The notes under the pieces are model-generated. The model did no database searches, was not told the DNA's origin, and was given only the letters and a program-made list of their open reading frames with translations. A stretch of 64,000 nt of DNA from Nostoc sp. MS1 (GTDB taxonomy: Bacteria > Cyanobacteriota > Cyanobacteriia > Cyanobacteriales > Nostocaceae). How positions within the stretch are numbered: position 1 is the first letter of the stretch; every line of letters starts with the position of its first letter. The position numbers and the translations under genes are program-made. Shown piece after piece: positions 1 through 7,631 of the stretch. The stretch is taken from NCBI RefSeq assembly GCF_019976755.1, contig NZ_AP023441.1, positions 372,001-436,000 of the forward strand, written 5' to 3'.

Positions 1-1188
1 TACCGAAGAACTATCGATATTTGGTTAGAACTCAATCATCAAGACCAAGCAGCACAAGTACTACTAGAACTAGCACAAAACCAGCAACTTGATGCTAGTG
101 AACGCCGACAGGCGGCCGAGAATTTAGGAAAACTCAACTACTTTCAAGACCAAGCAGCACAAGTACTACTAGAACTGGCGCAAAACCAGCAACTTGATGC
201 TAGTGAGCGCCGACAGGCGGCCGAGAATTTAGGAAAACTCAACTACTTTCAAGACCAAGCAGCACAAGTACTACTAGAACTGGCGCAAAACCAGCAACTT
301 GATGCTAGTGAGCGCCGACAGGCGGCCGAGAATTTAGGAAAACTCAACTACTTTCAAGACCAAGCAGCACAAGTACTACTAGAACTGGCGCAAAACCAGC
401 AACTTGATGCTAGTGAGCGCCGACAGGCGGCCGAGAATTTAGGAAAACTCAACTACTTTCAAGACCAAGCAGCACAAGTACTACTAGAACTGGCGCAAAA
501 CCAGCAACTTGATGCTAGCGAGCGCCGACAGACGGCCGAGAATTTAGGAAAACTCAACTACTTTCAAGACCAAGCAGCACAAGTACTACTAGAATTGGCA
601 CAAAACCAGCAACTTGATGCTAGTGAGCGCCGATGGGCAGCCAAGAATTTAAGAAAACTCAACTACTTCCAAGACCAAGTAGCACAAGTACTACTAGAAC
701 TGGCGCAAAACCAGCAACTTGATGCTAGTGAGCGCCGATGGGCAGCTGAGAGTCTAGGAGAACTCAACCACTTTCAAGACCAAGCAGCACAAGTACTGCT
801 AGAACTGGTACAAAGCCAGCAACTTGATTCTTATGAACGTCAGTCAGCTCTTGAGAATTTGTTAAAACTCAATCATCAAGACCAAGCAGCACAAATACTG
901 CTAGAACTGTTACAAAGCCAGCAACTTAATGCTTATGAACGTCGGTGGGCTATTAACAATTTATTAAAACTCAATCATCAAGACCAAGCAGCACAAGTAC
1001 TACTAGAACTGGTACAAAGCCAGCAACTTGATTCTTATGAACGTCAGTGGGCTATTGAGAATTTGTTAAAACTCAATCATCAAGACCGAGCAGAACAAAT
1101 ACTACTAGAACTAGTACAAAATCAGCAACTTAATGCTTATGAGCGTCAAAGGGTAGCTGATTCTTTAAAACAAATACTCTCAGTGTGA
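1..1188 (+). CDS. HEAT-like tandem-repeat protein, C-terminal part (5' end outside window)
   Basis: The frame is open from base 1, so the real start lies upstream; the TTG at 595 is internal. All 395 visible residues are helical repeats of 35, then 34 residues, with the pattern DQAAQVLLELAQNQQLD then ASERRQAAENLGKLNYFQ, and no other domain shows. Units begin at 76, 181, 286, 391, 496, 601, 706, 811, 913, 1015 and 1117. Repeats of this type, with ERR/WA and ALG/NLG positions, resemble HEAT-like arrays at the C-terminus of bacterial NACHT/STAND ATPases, where they act as sensor arms. That link is inference, because the N-terminal ATPase, if present, is outside the window. The protein ends normally at a TGA. 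TPR- or armadillo-like repeats are alternatives. I am confident that it is a real repeat protein and unsure of its role. Confidence 0.8.
   Translation, partial: YRRTIDIWLELNHQDQAAQVLLELAQNQQLDASERRQAAENLGKLNYFQDQAAQVLLELAQNQQLDASERRQAAENLGKLNYFQDQAAQVLLELAQNQQLDASERRQAAENLGKLNYFQDQAAQVLLELAQNQQLDASERRQAAENLGKLNYFQDQAAQVLLELAQNQQLDASERRQTAENLGKLNYFQDQAAQVLLELAQNQQLDASERRWAAKNLRKLNYFQDQVAQVLLELAQNQQLDASERRWAAESLGELNHFQDQAAQVLLELVQSQQLDSYERQSALENLLKLNHQDQAAQILLELLQSQQLNAYERRWAINNLLKLNHQDQAAQVLLELVQSQQLDSYERQWAIENLLKLNHQDRAEQILLELVQNQQLNAYERQRVADSLKQILSV
76..1185 (+). repeat. Tandem 105/102-bp coding repeats, 11 units
   Basis: Eight units have 105-bp spacing (starts 76 to 811), followed by three of 102 bp (913, 1015, 1117). 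The units at 181-285, 286-390 and 391-495 are identical base for base. The units at 76 and 496 differ from them by only a few bases, while those from 706 onward diverge strongly. The 102-bp units lack one codon in the loop (NHQDQ instead of NYFQDQ). The pattern indicates recent amplification of the central units. Confidence 0.95.
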
Positions 1189-1262
1189 AGCACACCCATA
1201 CCTGAATTACAATTCATGCAATTAAAAATCATTGCTTGGTCAGAAAAACTTAAAAACTTAGC

Positions 1263-1805
1263 ATGAATAAAACCTTATATCTGGTCAGACATTGCCAAGC
1301 AACTGGAAAGAATCCTGATGCACCTTTGACGACAGAGGGACAAGCACAAGCAAAGCTGTTGGTAGATTTATTGCGTGATACCGGAATAGAGCGAATTATT
1401 TCTAGTCCCTACGTAAGAGCTTATCAATCCATTGTCCCGCTTGCAAATTACCTGGGTTTAGAGATTGAGATAGATCATCGACTTATAGAACGTGTGTTGA
1501 GTCCGACACCGCTTGATAATTGGCGTAAAAGCTTAGAGGAGACATTTAGCAATCTGGATCTTTGTTTTGTGGGTGGTGAATCAAGTCATACTGCAATGAA
1601 CCGTGGAGTTGCTGTAGTCCATGAAGTATTAAAACAACCTATAAACACAAGCGTTATTGTCACACATGGTAATTTGATGACGCTGATGTTAAAGCATTTT
1701 GATCAGCACATAGGTTATTCAGAATGGGCCAATCTGCGTAACCCAGATGTTTATTATGTACAATTCTGTAAGGATGAAATATTTGTCAAGCATACTTTGA
1801 TTTAG
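1263..1805 (+). CDS. Histidine phosphatase family protein (phosphoglycerate-mutase-like)
   Basis: This 180-residue protein starts with LYLVRHCQATGKNPDAPLT, the N-terminal catalytic box of the histidine phosphatase superfamily. The usual RHG is RHC here, and the nucleophilic His is kept. LTTEGQAQAK follows as the family LT.xG..qA motif, the SSPYVRAYQS stretch supplies the second phosphate-binding Arg, and VTHGN near residue 135 carries the second catalytic His. The length fits the short SixA/CobC/GpmB-like branch. The substrate cannot be read from the sequence. It lies 75 bp after the repeat protein and converges with the next gene, so it probably ends its own transcript. No strong ribosome-binding site is visible. 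Confidence 0.85.
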   Translation: MNKTLYLVRHCQATGKNPDAPLTTEGQAQAKLLVDLLRDTGIERIISSPYVRAYQSIVPLANYLGLEIEIDHRLIERVLSPTPLDNWRKSLEETFSNLDLCFVGGESSHTAMNRGVAVVHEVLKQPINTSVIVTHGNLMTLMLKHFDQHIGYSEWANLRNPDVYYVQFCKDEIFVKHTLI

Positions 1806-1814
1806 GAATACTAA

Positions 1815-2627
1815 TTACTTAAGTGGCAATTCTACTGGTAATTGAGATGGTTCGACGTTAAACCATTTTTGGTAAATCTGTTTGTAAGTACCATTAGATA
1901 AGACGATATCTATACCTTTGTTAATAGCATCCAAATGAGGAGAATTTTGAGGCGTAGCAATGCCATAATATTCTTCAGTCAGTAAATCTGCAACAACTTT
2001 AAGACCTTTGAGATTACCATTTTTCACTGCATATAAAGTAGCGAAAGCATCACTAATAACTGCATCAATATTACCATTGTGTAGGTCTTGAAAAAAATCT
2101 GGGCCGGAATTATATGTAATTATTTTCGCATTCGGGATAGTCTTAGCAAAATCAGCGCCTGTGGAACCGATTTGTACACCAATTTTTTTCTCTTGAAGGC
2201 TATTAAAATCTTTAATATCTTGGTTGTCTTCGCGCACAGTAATTGCTAGTCCAGCTTTAAAATAGGGGCGGGAAAAGGCGATGGTTTTCAGGCGTTCTTT
2301 GGTAATGGTAATTCCACTAATAGCAGCATCAACTCTTTTGGCTTGTAGGGTGGAAATCATACCATCAAAAGGCAGACTTTCAAAGTTTACAGTTAAACCT
2401 ACTGCTTGTGCGATCGCCCTCATCAAATCAATCTCAAAACCTACCAATTCACCTTGCGGCGTTTGAAACTCAAAGGGAATAAAAGTCGGGTCTGTAGCTA
2501 CTTTGAGAGATTTATTATCTGATTGTGTATTAGGAGCTAGAGTATTACAGGCAGTTATTAAGAGTAAACAGCATAAGCTGAGGAACAGATATCGCCACGG
2601 GTAAATTAACTTTCTTATATTAATCAT
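1815..2627 (-). CDS. Polar amino-acid ABC transporter substrate-binding lipoprotein
   Basis: This 270-residue family 3 solute-binding protein (SBP_bac_3) has an N-terminal hydrophobic segment and a lipobox ending LLLITAC near residue 27, so it should be lipid-anchored in the periplasm. Family signatures are LKVATDPTFIPFEF, the GFEIDLMRAIAQAVGL helix, DAAISGITITKERL and IGVQIGSTG. Such proteins bind amino acids, often basic or polar ones, and hand them to a membrane permease. No permease or ATPase gene adjoins it, so it is an orphan that must use a transporter encoded elsewhere. Its stop is 9 bp from the convergent phosphatase gene. Confidence 0.88.
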   Translation of the reverse strand: MINIRKLIYPWRYLFLSLCCLLLITACNTLAPNTQSDNKSLKVATDPTFIPFEFQTPQGELVGFEIDLMRAIAQAVGLTVNFESLPFDGMISTLQAKRVDAAISGITITKERLKTIAFSRPYFKAGLAITVREDNQDIKDFNSLQEKKIGVQIGSTGADFAKTIPNAKIITYNSGPDFFQDLHNGNIDAVISDAFATLYAVKNGNLKGLKVVADLLTEEYYGIATPQNSPHLDAINKGIDIVLSNGTYKQIYQKWFNVEPSQLPVELPLK

Positions 2628-2721
2628 GAGTGGGTCAATAAAAAAACACCCCTAAAAACTGGTAAGGTTCAAGGTGTAGAGGTACTTAATGATTTGAATA
2701 TCTTACTGCTTTCCCACTCAC

Positions 2722-2748
2722 TGTAGGGGCGCACTGTACGCCCTTACA
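2722..2748 (-). terminator. Imperfect hairpin downstream of the FAD oxidoreductase gene
   Basis: Arms TGTAGGGGCG and CGCCCTTACA (one G-T wobble) flank a 7-base loop, 24 bp past the stop of the minus-strand gene at 2773. It could terminate that transcript, but no T-run follows. GTAGGGGCG palindromes of this kind are also dispersed repeats in Nostocales genomes, so it may simply be a repeat copy. Confidence 0.45.
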
Positions 2749-2772
2749 ATTGAATTGGTATTAATGCAATCA

Positions 2773-4383
2773 TTAAACTGTCACTAATTCCCGATTGGTA
2801 ACTACAGACTCAGGTTTTACCCAAATCTTATCCAATCCGCCACTCAACAATCGATATTGCTGGTTAGGATCTTTTTGGAGGTAATCCATGCGCTTGTGCA
2901 TACCTCTAGTTTCCTGACGTTGCAAACCACTGTTGTACATCCAACGTGCAGTAGCCACCATTGCGGCAGCTTCGCGCGATCGCACAATTTGGCTATCATC
3001 TGGTTTACGACTATGGCGGATTTCTTGCCAGAGGTTATCTAGTCTATTTAGAGATGCGCTTAACCCTGTAGCGGTGCGGAAAAGATTGCGATCATAGGGG
3101 AAAACTTCAGCTTGAGTTGCGGCGATCGCTTCATCTGGTGAGAATTGACTATGACCTCCACCTTGTAATCCAGCTTCGCCAACTCCCTGTACGCTGCGGT
3201 GGTTGGCTTCTCCTAAACTCAGCGCATAGTTAGCCGCAGATTGTCCTGACCAATAGCCAGAAGACATTGCCCAAGCTGCATTATGACTACCACCACCTGT
3301 AAAACCACCGCAGATTAACTCTCTAGTTGCTGCGTCACCTGCCGCATATAGTCCTTTGACGGAGGTAGCACAGGTATAGTCGGCAATCCGAATCCCACCA
3401 GTACCGCGTACTGTTCCTTCCAAACGTAAGGTGATGGGGAATCGTTGGGTAAAGGGGTCAATTCCCGCGCGGTCAAAGACCACAAAGAAGTTAGGTTGAG
3501 ACTTCCGCATCCAAGCCTTTGTTTCCTCGTCCATATTTTGGTCGAGACGAGCATAAACTGGCTGGGTTAACAAAGTTTTGGCAATTACAGAACGACCACG
3601 CTTAGAACCTGCACCCTCAATCGGAGTACCATCTTCATAGGTGAAAGAAGCCCAATCGTAATAACGAGTTTTTGTGACAGAAGAAAAAGCCGGAGCGATC
3701 GCATAAGCATTAGAAAATTCCATGCCAGAGAAGTCAGCACCAGCCTCGGCTGCCATCAATAAGCCATCTCCTGTCAGAACGTTACAACCAAGAGCCTTAC
3801 TCAAGAAAGCACAACCACCTGTAGCAATCACAACTGCTCCAGCCTTAACTGTCCAACGCTCTCCTGATTGACGATTAATCCCCTTCGCTCCCGCCACAGA
3901 TCCTTGTGCATCTATCAGCAACTCTAAAGCTGGACTATGATCTAAAATTGTCACCCCTGCTTGCTTAATCTTTTTCCGCATAAAGCGCATATACTCTGGG
4001 CCTTGCAAAGAGCGGCGAATCACTTGCCCATTGGCATCCACACTGAAAGCATAGCCCCAATCTGCTAGAGAGTTAATGTTGTCGTAGGTGCGATCTAATA
4101 CCCTAGTCATCCAGTCGCGGTCTGCCAGAAAACCCCCCATCGCTTCCCGGCTTGCCATTGCTGCTTCCCGTTGTTCTGGATCTGGTGGAACATACCACAC
4201 ACCATTACCAGAAGCTGCGGCCGCACCACTTGTACCGCAATACCCCTTATCTACTAAAACAACCTTTGCTCCATTTTTAGCTGCACTCCAAGCCGCCCAA
4301 GTCCCGGCCGGCCCGCCTCCAATAATTAAGACATTAGCATCTAAATTAATCTCAGAGGCATCTTGACGAACATTACTATTCAT
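2773..4383 (-). CDS. FAD-dependent oxidoreductase, fumarate reductase/APS reductase alpha-subunit superfamily
   Basis: This 536-residue flavoprotein has a Rossmann FAD-binding motif at residues 19-27 (VLIIGGGPAG), followed by VVLVDKGYCGTSGAAAASG, typical of the FAD-binding-2 family. A second nucleotide-contact segment is AGAVVIATGGCAFLS, and the C-terminal FAD site is GLYAAGDAATRELICGGFTGG. There is no signal peptide, so it should be cytoplasmic. Relatives oxidise or reduce small acids or sulfur compounds and usually pair with an iron-sulfur subunit. No ferredoxin-like gene is adjacent. The divergent sulfate-binding protein gene 780 bp upstream hints at sulfur metabolism, but that is inference. 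The region between them holds a dead ArsR-type regulator. Substrate unknown. Confidence 0.8.
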   Translation of the reverse strand: MNSNVRQDASEINLDANVLIIGGGPAGTWAAWSAAKNGAKVVLVDKGYCGTSGAAAASGNGVWYVPPDPEQREAAMASREAMGGFLADRDWMTRVLDRTYDNINSLADWGYAFSVDANGQVIRRSLQGPEYMRFMRKKIKQAGVTILDHSPALELLIDAQGSVAGAKGINRQSGERWTVKAGAVVIATGGCAFLSKALGCNVLTGDGLLMAAEAGADFSGMEFSNAYAIAPAFSSVTKTRYYDWASFTYEDGTPIEGAGSKRGRSVIAKTLLTQPVYARLDQNMDEETKAWMRKSQPNFFVVFDRAGIDPFTQRFPITLRLEGTVRGTGGIRIADYTCATSVKGLYAAGDAATRELICGGFTGGGSHNAAWAMSSGYWSGQSAANYALSLGEANHRSVQGVGEAGLQGGGHSQFSPDEAIAATQAEVFPYDRNLFRTATGLSASLNRLDNLWQEIRHSRKPDDSQIVRSREAAAMVATARWMYNSGLQRQETRGMHKRMDYLQKDPNQQYRLLSGGLDKIWVKPESVVTNRELVTV

Positions 4384-4714
4384 ATGTCCACTCCGTTAAT
4401 GAGTACTAAGCAAATCTAAGAAAAGGAAGGGTGATACTGGCAAACCTTGAGCGTAAAGATACGCTAGCGATCGCACTAGCTATGTGTGATTTAATCCGAA
4501 CGTTGCCAATAAAATACTAATTATTTATCGATTTAACGTACTTTAACTTAGCAGTATTGCACGGTACTAAGTAAAATTCAAGTACTTAGGAAATAAAATA
4601 TCTGTATCGCTAAAATTATTTAACACAAATATTTAGTATCTCTAATTATAATTTTGTGTTAGTTGATGCTGGACAGAATGCCAATAACGCTTATCAAACT
4701 ATTAGCGGTAGAGT

Positions 4715-5016
4715 TTAACTAAGAAAGAATGGCAATACTGAGTCTATGCGTCGATAATCGGCTAAATATCGTTATAAAGCAATAAATTGCGGCAAATTCA
4801 GACTGTAATAAATCAAGCATCCTCTTTGACGAAAGCAGACTAAATTCGCTTCTCTCAAAGCTTTGAGGTGAAAAGACAGGTTGGCTTGAGGTACTCTTAA
4901 AGCTTTCCACAAACTGCTAATACACAGTTGATGCGATCGCAATAATTCTATTACCTAACAGATAGAGCATGAAAGCCTGTAACGATAGTATCGTTTATGC
5001 CTATAGCAGAATCCAT
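4715..5016 (-). pseudogene. Decayed ArsR/SmtB-family repressor gene
   Basis: Reading leftward from ATG at 5016-5014 gives MDSAIGINDTIVTGFHALS. The frame then shifts near 4953, where family members have a short DP(L/I)RIQ stretch, and continues as VIELLRSHQLCISSLWKAL. This is followed by the classic recognition-helix region LSFHLKALREANLVCFRQRG and IYYSLNLPQFIAL. An in-frame TAA at 4772-4774 interrupts it, after which RYLADYRRI continues the family C-terminus to a stop at 4715. One frameshift plus one nonsense codon make it non-functional as read. It lies between the FAD oxidoreductase and the sulfate-binding protein and may once have controlled one of them. Confidence 0.8.
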
Positions 5017-5097
5017 CAATTGTTTTGAAAATATACTTACAGCATATTATGTTTAAATTTAGGTTAAAAAAAGGTTATGTAATTTTAATAACTATCA

Positions 5098-5103
5098 TAT
5101 AAT
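5098..5103 (+). promoter_or_regulatory. Candidate -10 element for the sulfate-binding protein gene
   Basis: A perfect TATAAT lies 59 bp upstream of the start codon in a very AT-rich stretch. The -35 region is poor (TTATGT at 5075-5080, 17-bp spacing), so the site may need an activator. Sulfur-starvation control would be expected for this gene family, but no operator is recognisable. Confidence 0.35.
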
Positions 5104-5161
5104 ACCTCTAAACTACAGTAAATCGCCCAAATTACCGCAGTTAGTAGCTAAGGGGAAAATT

Positions 5162-6280
5162 TTGAGCATCAAACAAAACTACAGATACACAACTAAACCA
5201 ATCCACACTTACATTGTTAAGCTTTGGCAAGCTCTAAAACATCGACGGTTTATCTGCTTATTTTTGGTGGGCATCAGTGTCAGTATAGTTATGACCGCTT
5301 GCTCTAGGGTTAACGTTGACAATACTATTGCTACAAGTGCAGCTTCTACTGCTGATGTCAAGCTAACTTTTGTGTCTTATTCAGTAACAAAAGACGCATA
5401 TGATCGCATTATTCCTAAATTCATCCAAAAGTGGAAACAAGAGCATAACCAAAACTTGACTTTCACTCAAAGTTATGATGGGTCTGGTTCCCAAACCCTA
5501 AATGTAATTGATGGTTTAGAGGCTGATATCGTACACCTGTCATTAGCTCTTGACATCGATAAACTTGTCCAAAAAGGTTTTATTCAGCCGGGTTGGGAAA
5601 AAGAAGCACCTAATAATGGAGTTGTAACTCAATCAGTAGTTGCAATAGCCACTCGTGAAGGAAATCCCAAAAATATTCAAACTTGGATAGATTTAACCCG
5701 AAAAGGAGTAAGCGTAATTACAGCTAACCCGAAAACCTCTGGTGGTGCGCGTTGGAACTTCCTGGGTTTATGGGGCTTTGCTACAAAAAATGGCTCTAAT
5801 GAAAATCAAGCATTAGATTTTGTTTCCAAGGTCTATAAAAATGTACCTTCATTGCCTAAGACTGCTCACAATGCCAGCGAATTGTTCTTCAAACAAGGTC
5901 AGGGTGATGCGTTACTCAATTATGAAAACGAAATGATTCTCGCAAAACAAAAAGGTGAGAAGTTTTCATATGTTGTGCCTGATGTAAACATATCTATTGA
6001 AAATCCAATTGCAGTGGTGGATAAAAATGTCGAGCAACATGGCACTCGAAAGGTTGCCGAAGCATTTATGCAATATCTCTATACTCCAGAGGTACAAACA
6101 GAGTTTGCCAAAATCGGATTTCGCCCCGTTAATAGTTCAGAAGTAAAAGATCCTAGTAACAATTTTCCTCAAGTTAAAACTTTACTGAAAGCTGAGGATT
6201 TAGGAGGATGGCGCAGTATTGGCGATAAATTCTTCAGTGAAGGCGCTATTTTTGACAAAATTCAAGCTCAGAAATCTTGA
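5162..6280 (+). CDS. sbpA: Sulfate ABC transporter substrate-binding lipoprotein
   Basis: This 372-residue protein begins at a TTG with AGGGG 7 bases upstream (5151-5155). A basic N-terminus, a hydrophobic segment and a lipobox ending VMTACS (Cys near 47) predict a lipid-anchored periplasmic protein. The mature part has the hallmarks of sulfate/thiosulfate-binding proteins: FVSYSVTKDAYDRIIPKF, the SYDGSGSQ loop that wraps the oxyanion, GLEADIVHLSLALDIDKL and NPKTSGGARWNFLG. It would deliver sulfate to a CysTWA permease. Those genes are not adjacent, so this is a stand-alone binding protein. A phosphate-binding relative is possible but the motifs favour sulfate. Confidence 0.88.
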   Translation: MSIKQNYRYTTKPIHTYIVKLWQALKHRRFICLFLVGISVSIVMTACSRVNVDNTIATSAASTADVKLTFVSYSVTKDAYDRIIPKFIQKWKQEHNQNLTFTQSYDGSGSQTLNVIDGLEADIVHLSLALDIDKLVQKGFIQPGWEKEAPNNGVVTQSVVAIATREGNPKNIQTWIDLTRKGVSVITANPKTSGGARWNFLGLWGFATKNGSNENQALDFVSKVYKNVPSLPKTAHNASELFFKQGQGDALLNYENEMILAKQKGEKFSYVVPDVNISIENPIAVVDKNVEQHGTRKVAEAFMQYLYTPEVQTEFAKIGFRPVNSSEVKDPSNNFPQVKTLLKAEDLGGWRSIGDKFFSEGAIFDKIQAQKS

Positions 6281-6415
6281 AGGTAAATAGCCCAACTTTT
6301 TTATATACCTTTGAAGTAGCTGGAGCATGAGCCATACTAAGAAAAGGCTCATGACTCCACCTGTAGCCAACTATTTTCAATAAAAATCATTTTTTACAAG
6401 AGGATGATTATCCGG

Positions 6416-6443
6416 TTGACATTTTTGTGCGAAAACCTATCAA
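6416..6443 (+). promoter_or_regulatory. Candidate sigma70-type promoter for the 84-residue gene
   Basis: TTGACA at 6416-6421 and TATCAA at 6438-6443 are separated by 16 bp. The start codon is at 6456, so a transcript from here would have an almost absent leader. This weakens the call. Confidence 0.3.
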
Positions 6444-6455
6444 TAGGGGTATTTA

Positions 6456-6710
6456 ATGAACCAGTCTCAGGGAGATGATAAAGACAAGTTTCTTCACCCT
6501 CGTAGTCGCTACTACGGGCAATTTAAACCAGAAAAGTTAGTTTTCAATGCTAACTTGCAAGAGTTCGCGCAAAAAGTTGGCTATATTACCGCCTTAGAAA
6601 CATCTGGCAAACTTTCCAGTGTTGAAGCTTACAAACGGATTAAGACGCTTTGGAAAAGGTTAAAGCGTAGTAAGAAAGAACTTTTGCCAAAAGAGGAGCA
6701 GCAACCATAA
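6456..6710 (+). CDS. Small conserved cyanobacterial protein, function unknown
   Basis: These 84 residues are very hydrophilic and lysine/arginine-rich, with the segments FLHPRSRYYGQFKPE and FNANLQEFAQKVGYI and a C-terminal basic helix (IKTLWKRLKRSKKEL). There are no membrane segments or export signal, so it should be cytoplasmic. The FLHPRSRYYG start and the NANLQEFAQ segment recur in small uncharacterised proteins of filamentous cyanobacteria as I remember them. No function is known to me. It is a single gene that converges with the membrane protein at 6735. The weak AGGGG at 6445-6449 can serve as its ribosome site. Confidence 0.7.
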   Translation: MNQSQGDDKDKFLHPRSRYYGQFKPEKLVFNANLQEFAQKVGYITALETSGKLSSVEAYKRIKTLWKRLKRSKKELLPKEEQQP

Positions 6711-6734
6711 CATGACATCAACAGATAACGAACT

Positions 6735-7046
6735 TTAATAGATAGCTTTGAATGCCACTAAACCTATCAAAACAACAAAACCCAGCGTTCTGCGAAAATA
6801 GTTAACGCCTTCAAACAATTCCAGCCATGCCCAAGTAAATAAGGAACCAGTTGCCACTACATCTAAGACTGTATGAATTGTGCCAGTGGTAAAGATTAGA
6901 CTGAGTAAACTAGTAACTATCCAAACAATAAGCGGTAGGTTTGGCGCTTGAGCTATGACGATCTTGCCTTCGCTATCACGAAAAGTTTTATCAAAAACTG
7001 TACTTTCCATCATGTCTATTTCCAATTCTTTAATATATTCAAACAT
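6735..7046 (-). CDS. Small conserved membrane protein, function unknown
   Basis: This 103-residue protein has a polar N-terminus and three predicted membrane helices: LPLIVWIVTSLLSLIF, a middle one around VLDVVATGSLFTWAWLEL, and TLGFVVLIGLVAFKAIY at the C-terminus. The motif FTWAWLELFEGVNYFRR between helices two and three looks conserved and amphipathic. Translation may start at the MMES pair at residues 12-13 rather than at residue 1, since neither has a clear ribosome-binding site. Its location is the inner or thylakoid membrane. I do not recognise a functional family. Confidence 0.6.
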   Translation of the reverse strand: MFEYIKELEIDMMESTVFDKTFRDSEGKIVIAQAPNLPLIVWIVTSLLSLIFTTGTIHTVLDVVATGSLFTWAWLELFEGVNYFRRTLGFVVLIGLVAFKAIY

Positions 7047-7631
7047 TTAGATAAATTTACTTTCCACCACCTAATTGCTGAGATTAGAGCAGAAAAATAT
7101 TTATATAGGAATAGATTGAGAGGTGTAAGAGCTAATTTGTAAACTTAAAAGCTGGGGTGCTTGTTATTACAAATGCCTCTGTATTTTTCCTTGGTGGTGC
7201 ATAAGGTGCGATCGCGCTCTTTTAGTCCAAAATCATTTTATGGTTTGGGGGAATGAGCCGCAAATGTGGCGATTGAGCAGGTTTTAAATGATTTGCGCGT
7301 CCGTTTCGGGATTGAAGTTGAGGGGATAAATTATGATGCGATCGCCGCAGTGACTAATTACATCAAGCAAATGGGGATTTGTCCAGCCGCTTCTTACTCT
7401 CAAACTGCACAATGTCAATTCTTTGTTGCGCAATTCCAAAAACTAAGTTTTAGAATTATGGGAAGATGGTATCTTTGAGTAGGAGATTGTATAAATTTAC
7501 ATTTCCAAATAAACAAGTTAAAGACTTAGGAGTACATTGTCTAGATCCTAATGGATGACAATTAATTATGACTTATTTATCCTAGTCTTGGCTATCCACC
7601 GGACTCAAGAAATTAAAATCATTTTTAACAG
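7047..7631. other. 585-bp interval, no confident gene
   Basis: The interval holds HIP1-type GCGATCGC sites near 7208 and 7339 and one short open frame (listed separately), but no tRNA-like fold or clear repeat. The last 130 bp before the ABC exporter are AT-rich and should contain its promoter. Confidence 0.5.
7266..7478 (+). CDS. Doubtful 70-residue open frame, possibly a gene remnant
   Basis: It starts at a GTG without a good ribosome site. The first 45 residues (VAIEQVLNDLRVRFGIEVEG then INYDAIAAVTNYIKQMG) look like real protein with amphipathic helices. The rest (SQTAQCQFFVAQF onward) has unusual composition, as if translated out of frame. It may be the 5' piece of a broken gene. I do not recognise a family. 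Confidence 0.25.
   Translation: MAIEQVLNDLRVRFGIEVEGINYDAIAAVTNYIKQMGICPAASYSQTAQCQFFVAQFQKLSFRIMGRWYL

Noticed and set aside
76..1185. CRISPR or assembly-duplicated region at the left edge
   Set aside because: Units are continuous in-frame coding sequence with gradual divergence outward, which fits protein repeats; only the exact copy number is uncertain.
595..1188. A separate gene starting at TTG 595
   Set aside because: The frame and repeat pattern run without interruption to base 1, so this is an internal codon.
4719..4910. 63-residue minus-strand open frame as a gene
   Set aside because: It lies out of frame over the ArsR pseudogene and shows no family features.
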